Assembly (NCBI GenBank): GCA_958510875.1
Contig: OY294069.1
Location: 162,997,111 to 163,061,110 of the forward strand
DNA length: 64,000 bases
Reading direction: 5' to 3'
DNA from: Endomychus coccineus
Taxonomy: Eukaryota > Arthropoda > Insecta > Coleoptera > Endomychidae
The position numbers and the translations under genes are program-made. The notes beneath the pieces were generated by a model that did not search any database, was not told where the DNA came from, and saw only the letters and a program-made list of their open reading frames with translations. The stretch's first letter is position 1, and each line of letters begins with the position of its first letter. Shown here piece after piece: positions 42,153 to 52,590 of this stretch.

Positions 42153-43180
42153 AAACATTGACCTTGACAGAATGGCTTCCCTAGGTTTTGTTATAAACTC
42201 TTTGGGATTATGTCACTTTGTGGAACAAAAGCTAACAGATTATTGAAGTTCAAGAGTAAATTTGTAATTCATTTATTCACAATTTATCATACACTTACAG
42301 TACACGTATTGAAACCCGACGCTCTAGAGGTATCCCTTGGTAGGGTTAACCTGACAATTCAACGTTCATTTGTTCGTTCGAATACTATGATATAAAGGAA
42401 GAAACTCCACTTTCAAATAATATATGTGTTCAGAAGTAAACTTTGTTCACGATAGCTAAAAATGACGCTAAGTAAGTGCCTCGCTATCTTCGTCATGTCA
42501 GGTATATTTCCTTCTTACAGTTGCCGATATAAATCGTAGAGTTATTAAATTGACTTGACAGTTCATAATTTGTTGTGAATCTAAATTATGATAGAATTAA
42601 ACTTCAAAAGTACAGAAACAATTAACGTCGTGTGCTGTGTAAATTGTGAAACGTGAACATTTTGTACATTAGTAATATTAAACGGAAAAATGAAGTTGTA
42701 GGTACCTCTATTTGTTCATCTATTCAAAATGTGGATATGCGAGTGTCGGTGTCGGTCATCCCTGGCATGATTCTAGAATGAAAACGATAGAACTTGGTGT
42801 CACAATGTATATTGTAGATACTTCAACAGACGGTGAACAAGGTATGTTATTTTATTATATTTTATGGAAAATATAGGTTATGTATTGTGTATTTTATGGA
42901 AGATTTATGTTATATATATATTTTATGTCATGTTTGATATTCTGCCTAGAAAAAAATGGTGATATTGTAGGACGATAGTAATAATATTATTATATTATTA
43001 ACCATTGATTTAGAATAAGACAATTTAATTTCGTAATCAAGGTATTGAGTTAAGTACTCGACAAAGACAGCCGGAAAATAATGCATATCCAACACAGCTT
43101 GCATCCTAGGGGACGTTTCCCGCATTTATCTCCCACGTCACCGAGGAGGTAGGGACTCCTCAGTCTGGAGGGCTGCATCG
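42153..43180. other. No recognised gene
   Basis: AT-rich sequence with short ORFs only (105 codons at 41929-42246 crosses element ends and is spurious). I see nothing assignable. Confidence 0.35.
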
Positions 43181-43184
43181 AAGT

Positions 43185-44850
43185 ATGGTTTTGAGTTTAG
43201 CATGTAAGGTTCTTAGGAGTTCGGACCCCTCCTATGCCTTGCCAAAAGTCACGAATTGGCCGGAGTGGGGGCATTTATCATTAAGGCAGCACAAAAAGCT
43301 GCGGAAGAACTTGGTCCAGAATTTCCCATCAGTCGGGAAGACCAACTTGAAGGCAAACTCGACTCTCAACCTTCTCAATTGAAAGCCCAGATAAATGGCC
43401 TAAAACAAGATCTTATGCTCGGGCGGCATGTGGTCAAGCCGATACACGGTGTTTTCTATCTAAATATCGAAACGCTCATCCTGTCAACCAGGCTAACCTT
43501 TGGTTATCTAAGATCAGCCGGGCTTACATCCGAGACCGAAGAATTTACCGCAGCTTGCCAAGATGGCGTAATCAACACCTTGGTCTATCGCCGCAACGTG
43601 ATGTCAGCTGCAGGGCCTGTCGAAAGGCGCCTGAGACGCTTCTCCATCTGCTGTCGGCATGTTTGTCAAAAGTGGCCTTGGCGTACACCCATCGCCGTAA
43701 TGCGACCCTACGGGTGCTATATTACCATATAAGACATGTGCACGGCATGGGCCAAGAGCCGGTTCTACCTTACATACCAAGAGATATTGAGTTCGTTGTT
43801 GGAAACGAAAAATGCCAGATCTACTGGAAACCCGTTTCCGACCGTCAGGTCCGTACAAGCAAATAGGCCTGACGTTGTCCTCCTCAATAAACAAACAAAT
43901 ACTATGTATGTCATCGAATTCATTGCTCCGTAAGAGAAAACCATATTTTTGAAAGAGGAGTATCAAGATCATGGCTTTATATCTGGCAGATCTACAACGA
44001 GTAATCTTCTCACGTACAGTGCAATTCTATGTAACTCTTTAGATAAGAGTAGGCAAGTATACTTAGTATATACGAACTTCTCTAAAGCATTCGATAAAGT
44101 CAATTTCTGCTTGCTTCTTAAAAAACTAGCAATGTATGGTGTTATATGTAGGAAATATACATCCACATCGGGCATTCCACAGGGACAAATGTATGGCCGA
44201 CATTATTTATAATTTTTATCAATAATATTTGTGGAATATTCAGTTCAGACAATCTTCTATATGCTGACGACTTGAAAATATTCAGGAATATTTCATCGAT
44301 GGCGGACAGTGATTTGTTACAGAATGACCTTGATAAGCTTCTAGAATGGACCCGACTGAATAAACTCCTACTAAACTGTGATAAATGCTGTACAATTTCA
44401 TTCACAAGAAATATTATAAACTACTCAACTACGTCATACATATTGAATAATAAACCATTGAAAAGGGTAGAAAGTATGAGGGACCTTGGAGTGACTATTC
44501 AATGTTATAATGTCGGATATTAATACTTTTGCTCAAGTATGTGCTTTTTATATTGTAACAATCTATTATTGGACACATTGTGTCTGTTGATTGTTCTACT
44601 GTTCTAATAAATAAATAAATGAATTTCCCGATCGAGCTCCGCACGCTATACCCATGCCACAAGGTGGTATTAGTGGTTCTGATCATTAGGGTTTTGGATG
44701 AAATTAGGTTTTCGCTGCGTTCGAACTTGAAACCATACCGACCTGTAAAAACTCGGCGCAGATCTTGATAGACCGGATGCAGAAGGCAGTCATTCTCGGT
44801 TCAATAAGGCTACTTAGGGCACACGATTTTGGAACCTGAAGCTACTTACC
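43185..44850 (+). pseudogene. R2-type non-LTR element, C-terminal restriction-like endonuclease, split
   Basis: Plus strand, several frames. GYLRSAGLTSETEEFTAACQ near 43502 is followed by CRACRKAPETLLHLLSAC near 43610 (the CCHC knuckle of site-specific non-LTR elements). NRPDVVLLNKQTNTMYVIEF follows near 43870, the PD...(D/E) catalytic box of the restriction-like endonuclease. It is interrupted at about 43965 by a CR1/Jockey fragment and resumes at 44627 with IELRTLYPCHKVVLV and, in another frame, RMQKAVILGSIRLLRAHDF near 44790. RT is absent. At least four frameshifts and a stop after APR-like make it non-functional. It belongs to the R2/R4/NeSL/HERO group; I cannot say which. Confidence 0.7.
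43965..44626 (+). pseudogene. CR1/Jockey-like fragment nested in the R2-type element
   Basis: Reads HGFISGRSTTSNLLTY, FSKAFDKVNFCLLLKKL, TSGIPQGQ, then after a shift LLYADDLKIFRN near 44258 (catalytic YADD), DKLLEWTRLNKLLLN and KPLKRVESMRDLGV near 44465. The RT then stops and jumps to a 3' tail TAATAAATAAATAAATGAA near 44610. It resembles 19440-20540 in its boxes. Truncated at both the 5' end and internally near the thumb. The host element continues on the far side, so insertion is the simplest explanation. Confidence 0.7.
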
Positions 44851-44888
44851 GACCTGTGGGGAGGAGTAGCTTTGGTGAACTGACTTTT

Positions 44889-45924
44889 AAGCTATTGCAT
44901 AGCTTTTATCGCGGGCTTTGAGCGCGGCGACCGAATCAAGAAATTCTGTAACAACACCCCCCACTCCGCCTACCGGCCGAGCGTTCGCTTAACGTGTATG
45001 TATATGGTACGACTGTACGAAGCTCGCACCGATCGAGACGAGCTGCTCCGAAATCGGACGAATACGTAAGCAGCTGTTTGTGAGAAAGTACCGCATGTGC
45101 GCCCCGCCTCGTAAGTATACATGTAGGTATATATACTGTTGTAGATACTGTTCCAAAAGGTTGGCTATTTACCAAAATAATAATGTTACTAATATTATGA
45201 CTCCGAATATTGAAATAAATATTGCACACGTTAGCGATGTTAATGTTAGGCGCTCATTTGTTGGAGATATTTGTACGTGCTTATGCAAACTTAGAAATGG
45301 CCTACACATAGTCATGGTAGCAATTTACATTTATCCGAATCCAAAATTGGACGAGGTAGAGCATTTTATTCATCGCACTTTACTGGAGTACACTGAAGAA
45401 GGGTCGAATATACTTGGTACAAATGGTAATAAATTTCCACTTATCTTGGCTGGCGATTTCAACATCAACTTCGCTGATAAAAAATCAGAGCGGTTGACAA
45501 CTTTTCTTTCGGAAAAATTGAATTTGAAAATGAATAATGATCCACAAGAATCCACAACAAAATATGGGACAACCATTGACGCGGTATTTTCCAGATATTT
45601 AGAGAATATCAAGTCTGGAACTTATGTTTCTTATTTCAGTTACCATAAACCTATAGTTTCAATGATAAACAATTTCTGAATAACCTACATGTATTGTAAG
45701 ATAATGAAAATATTTTAAACGATATTAACTTCTCATTTATTCAATAAAAGAAAAAAAATTGTTTTCTTATCGGTCACCACGCTCAAAAAGTGTAACTTGA
45801 ATTAATATCAGAGGAAAAAAAATACTGCATAAATGAAAAATGAATAAATAATTATAATTGCATAAGTTGATAAAAAATGCTATGCAATAGCTTCGGCAGT
45901 CCAAGAGTGCCACACGTTTTTTTT
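44889..45924 (+). mobile_element. Helentron-like element, copy 2
   Basis: Begins with AAGCTATTGCATAGCTT (44889-44905) after a T run. It ends with TGCTATGCAATAGCTT (45878-45893), a GGCA...TGCC hairpin (45896-45912) and a T run to 45924. It is homologous to 39248-38167 from end to end, so the two copies share the same internal deletion and the same termini. They sit in opposite orientation, about 5.6 kb apart. The leader contains an AGCTGCT/AGCAGCT inverted repeat near 45040-45076. Confidence 0.65.
45080..45679 (+). CDS. C-terminal half of Helentron endonuclease (EEP fold), copy 2
   Basis: 199 codons, uninterrupted. Conserved with copy 1 from AIYQNNNVTNIM (residue 29) to SYHKPIVSMI near the end; differences are few (for example GDICTC/RDICAC, DAVFSR/DAVFPR). 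The GDFN, TIDAVF and SYHKP boxes of the catalytic half are present and the N-terminal half of the domain is missing. The first 28 residues are out of frame with copy 1 because of small indels near 45130-45160, so the true start is unknown. Confidence 0.6.
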   Translation: MRKYRMCAPPRKYTCRYIYCCRYCSKRLAIYQNNNVTNIMTPNIEINIAHVSDVNVRRSFVGDICTCLCKLRNGLHIVMVAIYIYPNPKLDEVEHFIHRTLLEYTEEGSNILGTNGNKFPLILAGDFNINFADKKSERLTTFLSEKLNLKMNNDPQESTTKYGTTIDAVFSRYLENIKSGTYVSYFSYHKPIVSMINNF

Positions 45925-47400
45925 ATGTCGCGATTGCTGCGATGTCGTCAAAGCGCACAACAACAGCTCGACCAGGTATAAATGTAAAAAAACATGTAGT
46001 AAGATGATCCTTGAGCTTTGAGTAAAGGTAACTTTTGAATTTTTTATGGAAAACTACGTTTCTCGAAATCAGCTTTTTAATAAAATAATGGAAATTTCGT
46101 AATCGAACTGGATTCCAAAATGTTGATAGCAACTTTTGGTTTTCTTATGGCCGCCCTATTGTATTTTGTTACCGGTAAAAAGAGGGAAAAATTTAGATTT
46201 CAACAATATGTAAGACAAGAGCGTCATGCTACTTTCTCACCAAAAAATTAATAATTTAAATTGAATAACTGGAATGAAGAAAAAATATTTTCCTTAAATA
46301 AAAAAATTGACATGTACAATGGATACACACGAAATTATAGAAATTCAGGCACAGCTGCTAGAATTTTTAATAAATTATACCCCGAAAGAAGAAAGCCGCT
46401 TAAATTAGAATGAATATTTTAGGAATAGAAAAGTACGTAATAGGAATAATGAAACACTTAGATTTGTAGGTTGAAAAAATCATTGAAAATTACTTACGTT
46501 CCTTAGACAATGTTGAGCATTGTATAATGATACTGACATTGGACAGTTAGTATTAAACACTAAGGAAGTAGTATCGTGCTCATAAGATTTAGAAATAACT
46601 TACTTTCACATCAATAATGTATCCCAGTACTATCAAGAAGTAAACAGCTACGTAATTATATTCGAAGACGAAGAGCAAAATGGTTAGGTACGTAGAGTAA
46701 TAACTGGTTCAATTTCTATGCCATACTATAGAGGCATCACCGTAAATAGATATCGTGAAGTACGGCTTGCTGGTGAAAAATACCTTGACCATAAGATAAT
46801 GAAGCTGGAATAATTCAAAACATAAAAATGTTCTGACATTTGAGGATACCTCCCGCGTTTGCTTGCCGCAGGCTTGCCTCATGCCGGTTTTCTAACAGAA
46901 CGTAAGATACAGTGGCGTTCGCGTTACTACCACTAGATTACTCAGTGATGGAAAACGTATCACGACCGTGTAATTCTTTTACATGCAGCTGTGAAAGACC
47001 GTTCATTTTATCTTAGATTCAGCAGTTCGTTTTAATTAACTCCGATTTGTTCTATCTTGCATGGTGAAATGGAATTTATGAAATAGTGTAATAATATTCA
47101 ACAGGGCCGGCCTTAGGAGTTAAGTCTAACTAAATCATTGATTCAGGATGTAGCTTGTTGCTATCGATAGACATATTCTCAATCCCCTGTTTTAATTCTA
47201 TTAAAATTGTGAATCATTACCAGTGTATGAACTGTTAAGTCAATTTAGGAAATCAACAGTTTATATTAGCAACCCTGTAATGTGTTACCAACTGTAAAAA
47301 TGAAATATACCTCGTTTGACGAAGATAACGCGGCACTTACCTAAATTGTTGAAGTGAATTGATGGTAAACCAAGTATGGAGTCATTTCTTCCTTGAAGTA
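45925..47400. other. No recognised gene
   Basis: AT-rich sequence without assignable domains or repeats. Confidence 0.35.
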
Positions 47401-47933
47401 AACAGAGTTTAGTATACTCAATGGAGAGACTGATTGACAGACACTTGAGAGATGGCCTACTGGTGACCCATCCCTTTCACTGTCGTCAACAGGCCTACCA
47501 GGTTGGCCTCTCGACTGAAACGGCCTTGCATCATCTGCACATCACAAGAATAGATGGTGCTATGAGCCGTGAGGAACACGCCCTGAGAGTATTTATGGAC
47601 ATCGAAGGGGCATTTAATAACAAGTCCGTCGAGTCCATCTGCTCAGCCGCTGAGAAGCATGGTGTCAGTCCGTTGCGATACAGACGCAACATAACGGATG
47701 CGTTGTACAAACCACCGCTACAAAAGGCGGTCCACAGGGAGTTGTCCTATCTCCACTTCTGTGGTGCCTTATAGTCGATGGACTCTTGGAGGAACTAGAA
47801 GAGGCTGGGTCTTATGCCCAAACTTATGCCGATGACTTGGCTGGCGTCACATTCGGGCGGCACTTGGGGACGCTGTGCGAGCTGCAAAACACGCTGCTCA
47901 GCATATTGGACGGCTGATGCCGCACGTAGGAGC

Positions 47934-49143
47934 TAGTGTTGCCCAAAATCGGTCTTGGTCTTGCAGTCTTGGTCTTGTTCTTGCATTTTTGCAAGAACAA
48001 GACCAAGACCAATACCGCCTAATTTTAGCAAGACCAAGACCAAGACCAAGACTGACCGTGCAAGATTTGAGCAAGAACAAGACTAAGCCTGCGAGACTCT
48101 TGCGTCTTGCAGTTAGGACTTAGTGTCGTTTCAGGGAGCGGACAGGCTTAATTTATAATACAAGAAATTGACACATAGAAAACAAACGAAACAAAATAAA
48201 AGAAAGTACTAGTACATAATTTTGAAGAAGAAAATAGGCAGAAAATAGGAAGACGTAAAGTACAGATATAAATGACTATCAGTGCATTTTCGTTGAAGGG
48301 GGAATTTACGCAGTCCGAATAAGTAAATAAAAAATAATATTTTAAATATAGTATGAAAATAAATAAAAATATGAAAATAATAAAAACGAAAAATAAACTA
48401 TATAGAATAAAGCGAAATAAAATTATATGTAGTATGTTACCGAGAAAATGTTTATTTTCTTAATAATTCAAAAGTTACAGGCCGAAAAAGAGATCTTACA
48501 AACTAATTTGAAATCTAACTCATAATTATAATAAGGTAGGTATAAGAGTAAAAATCAGGACGCTACAATGTCATGCGTCTGTACGCCGCATGCGGAATCC
48601 TTTGAATTGCGGCGGCATCCTTTAATGAGAGCCGTCACGTGCCAAGGCGGCGCGGTAAAAGGCGACACTATCTAAGCGAATGGACTATAAATAATGGTAT
48701 TTATTTCAATTCTAGTCATTCCCAATTGAGCTTTGATTCAAGTCTAATGTAATAATTGTTTTTACTCTAATCCTTGTTCTCGGAAAACTTGTCACGTTTA
48801 CAATTTGACATGAGTGACGAAGATTCAAATAGTTCTAGTCGGAGTAGTGAAAGTTGGAGTTAAAGATCTAAAAGACCTAAAAGCAAATTTGATGAGATTT
48901 TCGAAATAATTTATGCATCCCAAATTGCTTTGTGTAAATTGTGCCAACATAAAAAAGTTGAAATAAAAATGGAAAACAGAAACACTAATAGGTAATTGCG
49001 AGACTTGCGATACTCTTGCTGCAAGACCAAGACCAAGACTGGGAGCGTAATACCAAGACCAAGACCAAGACCAGGTGTATTGACGCAAGACCAAGACCAA
49101 GAGTGGCTAAGTCTCGTCTTGTTCTTGCATTTGGACAACACTA
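47934..49143. mobile_element. 1,210-bp non-autonomous hAT element with subterminal repeats
   Basis: Ends TAGTGTTG and CAACACTA, with exact 8-bp duplications GTAGGAGC (47926-47933 and 49144-49151), the hAT signature. Both subterminal regions (47950-48110 and 49000-49130) are packed with CTTGGTCTTG/CAAGACCAAG units in tandem and inverted order, as expected for transposase-binding subterminal repeats. The middle is AT-rich except for a transposase-start relic (48810-49002). Removing it restores continuity of the surrounding RT region. Confidence 0.92.
48810..49002 (+). pseudogene. BED-finger start of a hAT transposase
   Basis: ATG 48810 opens MSDEDSNSSSRSSESWS, a stop, then RSKRPKSKFDEIFEIIYASQ and ALCKLCQHKKVEIKMENRNTN. 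The acidic, Ser-rich start followed by CxxC is the N-terminal BED zinc finger of hAT transposases. The closing H...H part is replaced by subterminal repeat sequence after NTNR. No catalytic domain remains. Confidence 0.55.
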
Positions 49144-50485
49144 GTAGGAGCTCGGGGTAAATCTTGACAAAACGGAAATTGTACTGTTCTCAAGGAAACT
49201 AAGCTGGGCACATTACCAGAGATTACTTTCTCTAGCAAGGTCCTGCAATTCAAAGGGTCGGGGAGTAATTCTAGACTACCTAATCTGACCTGGTGCGAAC
49301 ACCTCGAATATCGAGTGAGGAAGGCCTCTGCGTAATTTTGGGCGTGCAGAAGAGCTTTCAGCGGCACATGGGGATTACAGCCAAAGATTCTTTATTGGAT
49401 CTATACTGCTGTGATCAGGCCTTTGGTTACCGGTAGTGTGGTGGTCGGGGACAAGGACTGGTTGATTCCAGCGCCCCCTGGACCGACTGCAGCGGCTTGC
49501 ATGGGTAGTCGTATTGAGCGGTATGAGATTGGCTCCAACGAAAGCCCTTGAACCTCTTGCCGAATTACCACATGTACACTTATACAGACAAACTGAGGCC
49601 ATGAGAACGGCATATAGGTTGAAGGGCCTAGGTTTCTGAATCAACACGCACTACTCTCATGGACACTGATCGATTTTGAGTGAGGCCATCTCTAAATGCC
49701 TTGTACTAGAAATGAAGCAAGATAGCATGATCCCAGCTATATGTCATACTTCTCCCAAAATCCTCAACCCAGATAGATAAGATTGAAGTAACGAGACTCT
49801 CACACTACTGCCACCAGACGGGATCGTATGGTTCACAGATGGGTCCTAGGTAGGTCAAGCTTCTGGGGCGGGAGTGTACCTGAAAAGGTCAAAGATCATT
49901 ATCTCAGTGACTCTAGGCACTTACTGCATGGTTTTTCAGTCGGAGGTCTATGCAATATTGATTTGTGCCATGGAAAACCTGCGAAGAAACTATGTAAACA
50001 GGAGTGTATATATTTGCACAGGCCGGTCGGCTCTAGAAGTTCTCAAATCACCCAGAGTCACATTAAGGCTTGTCAAAGACTGCAGGGATACACTGACTGA
50101 ACTAACCAGGAGAAATAAAGTTCAAATCATCTTGGTCCCTGGACACAGTGGAGTTGAAGGGAACGAAATGTCCGACTCCCTGGCCAAAATGAATAGAGAG
50201 TGGTTTGAACTGTGGTGAGAATCACCACGCATGAGGCAGGCCTAACTCTTCATCAAAGAGCTTGTACCTAGGCTCACGGAGGAACTCATTTCTCTGAACA
50301 GAAGAGACATCAGAGAGATGACTGGAATCCTAACCGGTCACTGTCGTCTCAACAAACACCTTCACACTATGGGCATCACAGATGATCCAATATGTATGAA
50401 ATGCAGAGAGGGGGTTAAGTCCCCTCCCCTCAATCGATGAACGATTAGATACTCAATTCTTATATGATTTTGAAAATTTCAACAA

Positions 50486-50872
50486 CACTTTTTTTTCTCA
50501 ATATTTTGACTACACGGAAGGAAAGCCTATAATGTTCGTAAAACATCGTGTGAGCCAGCGATAAAATGAGGGAAAGAGCATTGGAAATTTTCCTAAGAGT
50601 TTTCGAGGTTGTAGGCATCAGGAAATACCTAACTAGGTAAAAAGTTCAACAACTTCGCCTTTGGAAAGAAAAATTAAGTTGGACAGGTCTCGACCTTGAC
50701 ATTGAAGCTGGTCACCGTTTGAGCTCGTCTTGTATGCCTTCCTGGAATCGATAGTAGAATAATGAAATATCCGATGAGCACCGACCATGGAAATATCTAT
50801 AGAAAAAGGAGAGATCACCCTCCTTGCTAGAATATTCTAGAGAGGTCAATAATTTCTCAACTGGGATAATAT
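50486..50872 (-). repeat. Non-LTR family A 3' end only
   Basis: Matches 22150-22560 (family A 3' untranslated region): CATCGTGTGAGCC near 50547, GTCTCGA(C/G)(C/A)TTGACAT, GCACCGACCAT, AATATCTATAGA. The 3' end is marked by a T run (50490-50498) that is poly(A) on the minus strand. It ends near 50872 before any RT, the usual result of 5' truncation. An ORF at 50633-50818 is a chance frame. Confidence 0.65.
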
Positions 50873-52006
50873 ATCACGCAAATATAATCCGGATGGAGGC
50901 CACTTTTTCACGAACGATTTTCCTTTTGATTCACCCAATCCGCTCGCCGTAAAGACATCAGAAAATGGGAAGAACGTACTTTTAAAATAAGTTCTTCAAC
51001 AAATTTTCACGTTAAATACATTTTTAACCGGACAAAATAACAATAATGAGGAGATACACTTGAGTATCAAACACCGACCTGCGTATTGCTTGAAGCTAAT
51101 TTGGTGACGTCAGGATGCGATGAGTCATCCATATTCCTGCCTTCTATTAGAGTAGGCTATGAATAAACATAGGCGAATCGATTTCTCAACCCCACCATAT
51201 ATCAATTATATGTAACATAGATATTATACATTATACCAAATAATTTGAACGCAGTTATTATATGTTATTTAGAACTTCAGATGGATTTTTTAGTTTATGG
51301 AATATTTTATCCAGATAAAACTCGTCATTCTACATTCCATAATGATTAAATGTGTCTGGATATGAAGTTATTAATGATATTGCTCTCTAGTGAGCGTATG
51401 GACCAAATGTAATCTGCACCAATACCGTTCTAAATCATCCTCTGTTCAAATCCTGATTTCTTCAGAGACCAGCATCTCCAATTTGTATACAAAGTAATAT
51501 TTATGCCCAGTTTTGACCATATTTAATTACCTTTTCAGGTACATCGCAGAATGCAACGTGTAATTTCTTTATGGAACGTCAACAACGTCAGCAAGACGAG
51601 AGAAAATATTTATTTTACTCTCTTGTAAAGCCATAGTGACGGTTGTGAAGTGCATGTCCATGTTCACGATTAAATTTCATATACGGTAGCTGGACTTCCA
51701 CCCATAATTATATAAAACAAACAATGAATAATGCCAATGGAATATCATTTCGTTTGTTACTTTTAATTAAATATGGTTGGACCGTTGTTGACTTAAAAAT
51801 TATGCCACTATATAGTCGCGTTCAAAGAGATAAACGCAAATGTAAGTATCTCTATGGATTTTGTATTTACTTGGTGTTAATTCATTTAAAAAACATGTGG
51901 AATAGTGAAATAAAACACAAATTTAAATTTACATGAAGTCAGCAATCTCATGCACTTTAACTCGCCGATCGTCCAATTGTTTGACCTTGGATTTTATCGA
52001 CCATTT
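50873..52006. other. No recognised gene
   Basis: AT-rich sequence, no assignable feature. Confidence 0.35.
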
Positions 52007-52160
52007 CGATGGGTGTCAAAATAGAACTGAATGACTTTTCAGTCTGAGAATTTGATTGCGTTCTAGTTAAAGATGGTACATCACAAATGTCACATGGTAT
52101 TTACGATTGTGGTGCCATCTGTTTTGTTTTTGAGGAACTTTTCACCTTGCCCTATAAGAG
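52007..52160. repeat. Short dispersed repeat, copy 2 (partner 13087-13245)
   Basis: Same 155-bp sequence as 13087-13245, in the same orientation and diverged by perhaps a fifth by eye. Ends GGAACTTTTCACCTTGCCCTA. Confidence 0.6.
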
Positions 52161-52590
52161 GATTAGCATATATCGAATCCTGGTTTACAAGTTAATAGCT
52201 TTTCAAAGGTTTTTGCTAAAGTTTCTTCCTATATCCTATGTAAGCAGCACTACAATCATTTCATTTCAACTTATAAGCTCCAAATTTTTGAATTTTGTTC
52301 CTTTTTGATTTAGATACACTTATTACACTCAAAAACGTTTTCTATAATAGGAATATTCGATGAGCAGCTCGAAATAAATCTACTGCCTATTTAAAAATTG
52401 GTTCAAAATTTGTGTAGCCTTAAAAAATTACTATTCAATGTATGAATATTCCAAAGATCATATTATTTTTTGAATTGTTGAAATTATATGTTTACCTAGT
52501 TTTTAATCTGTCAGTGCTTATGTCTTTTTCATTAAACGTAAAGTAGTTTTGATCTATGCTAAGTGAAATTAAGTTATATATATATTGTGG

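Larger units (their letters stand above)
47421..50430 (+). pseudogene. Non-LTR retrotransposon (RT and RNase H), split by a hAT element
   Basis: Plus strand. The RT palm starts MERLIDRHLRDGLL and QQAYQVGLSTETALHHL, continues with FMDIEGAFNNKS (catalytic Asp box A) and, in another frame, SPLLWCLIVDGLLEEL-like and TYADDLA near 47828 (YADD). It is interrupted at 47934-49143 by a hAT element and resumes with LGVNLDKTEIVLFSRKL near 49150. The thumb (LAPTKALEPLAELPHVHLYR near 49530) follows, then RNase H: IVWFTDGS near 49822, VFQSEVYAI near 49935, VQIILVPGHSGVEGNE near 50120. The 3' knuckle region TGILTGHCRLNKHLHTMG ends near 50430. Three or more frame changes make it dead, but nearly the whole C-terminal two thirds are readable. 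Confidence 0.8.
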
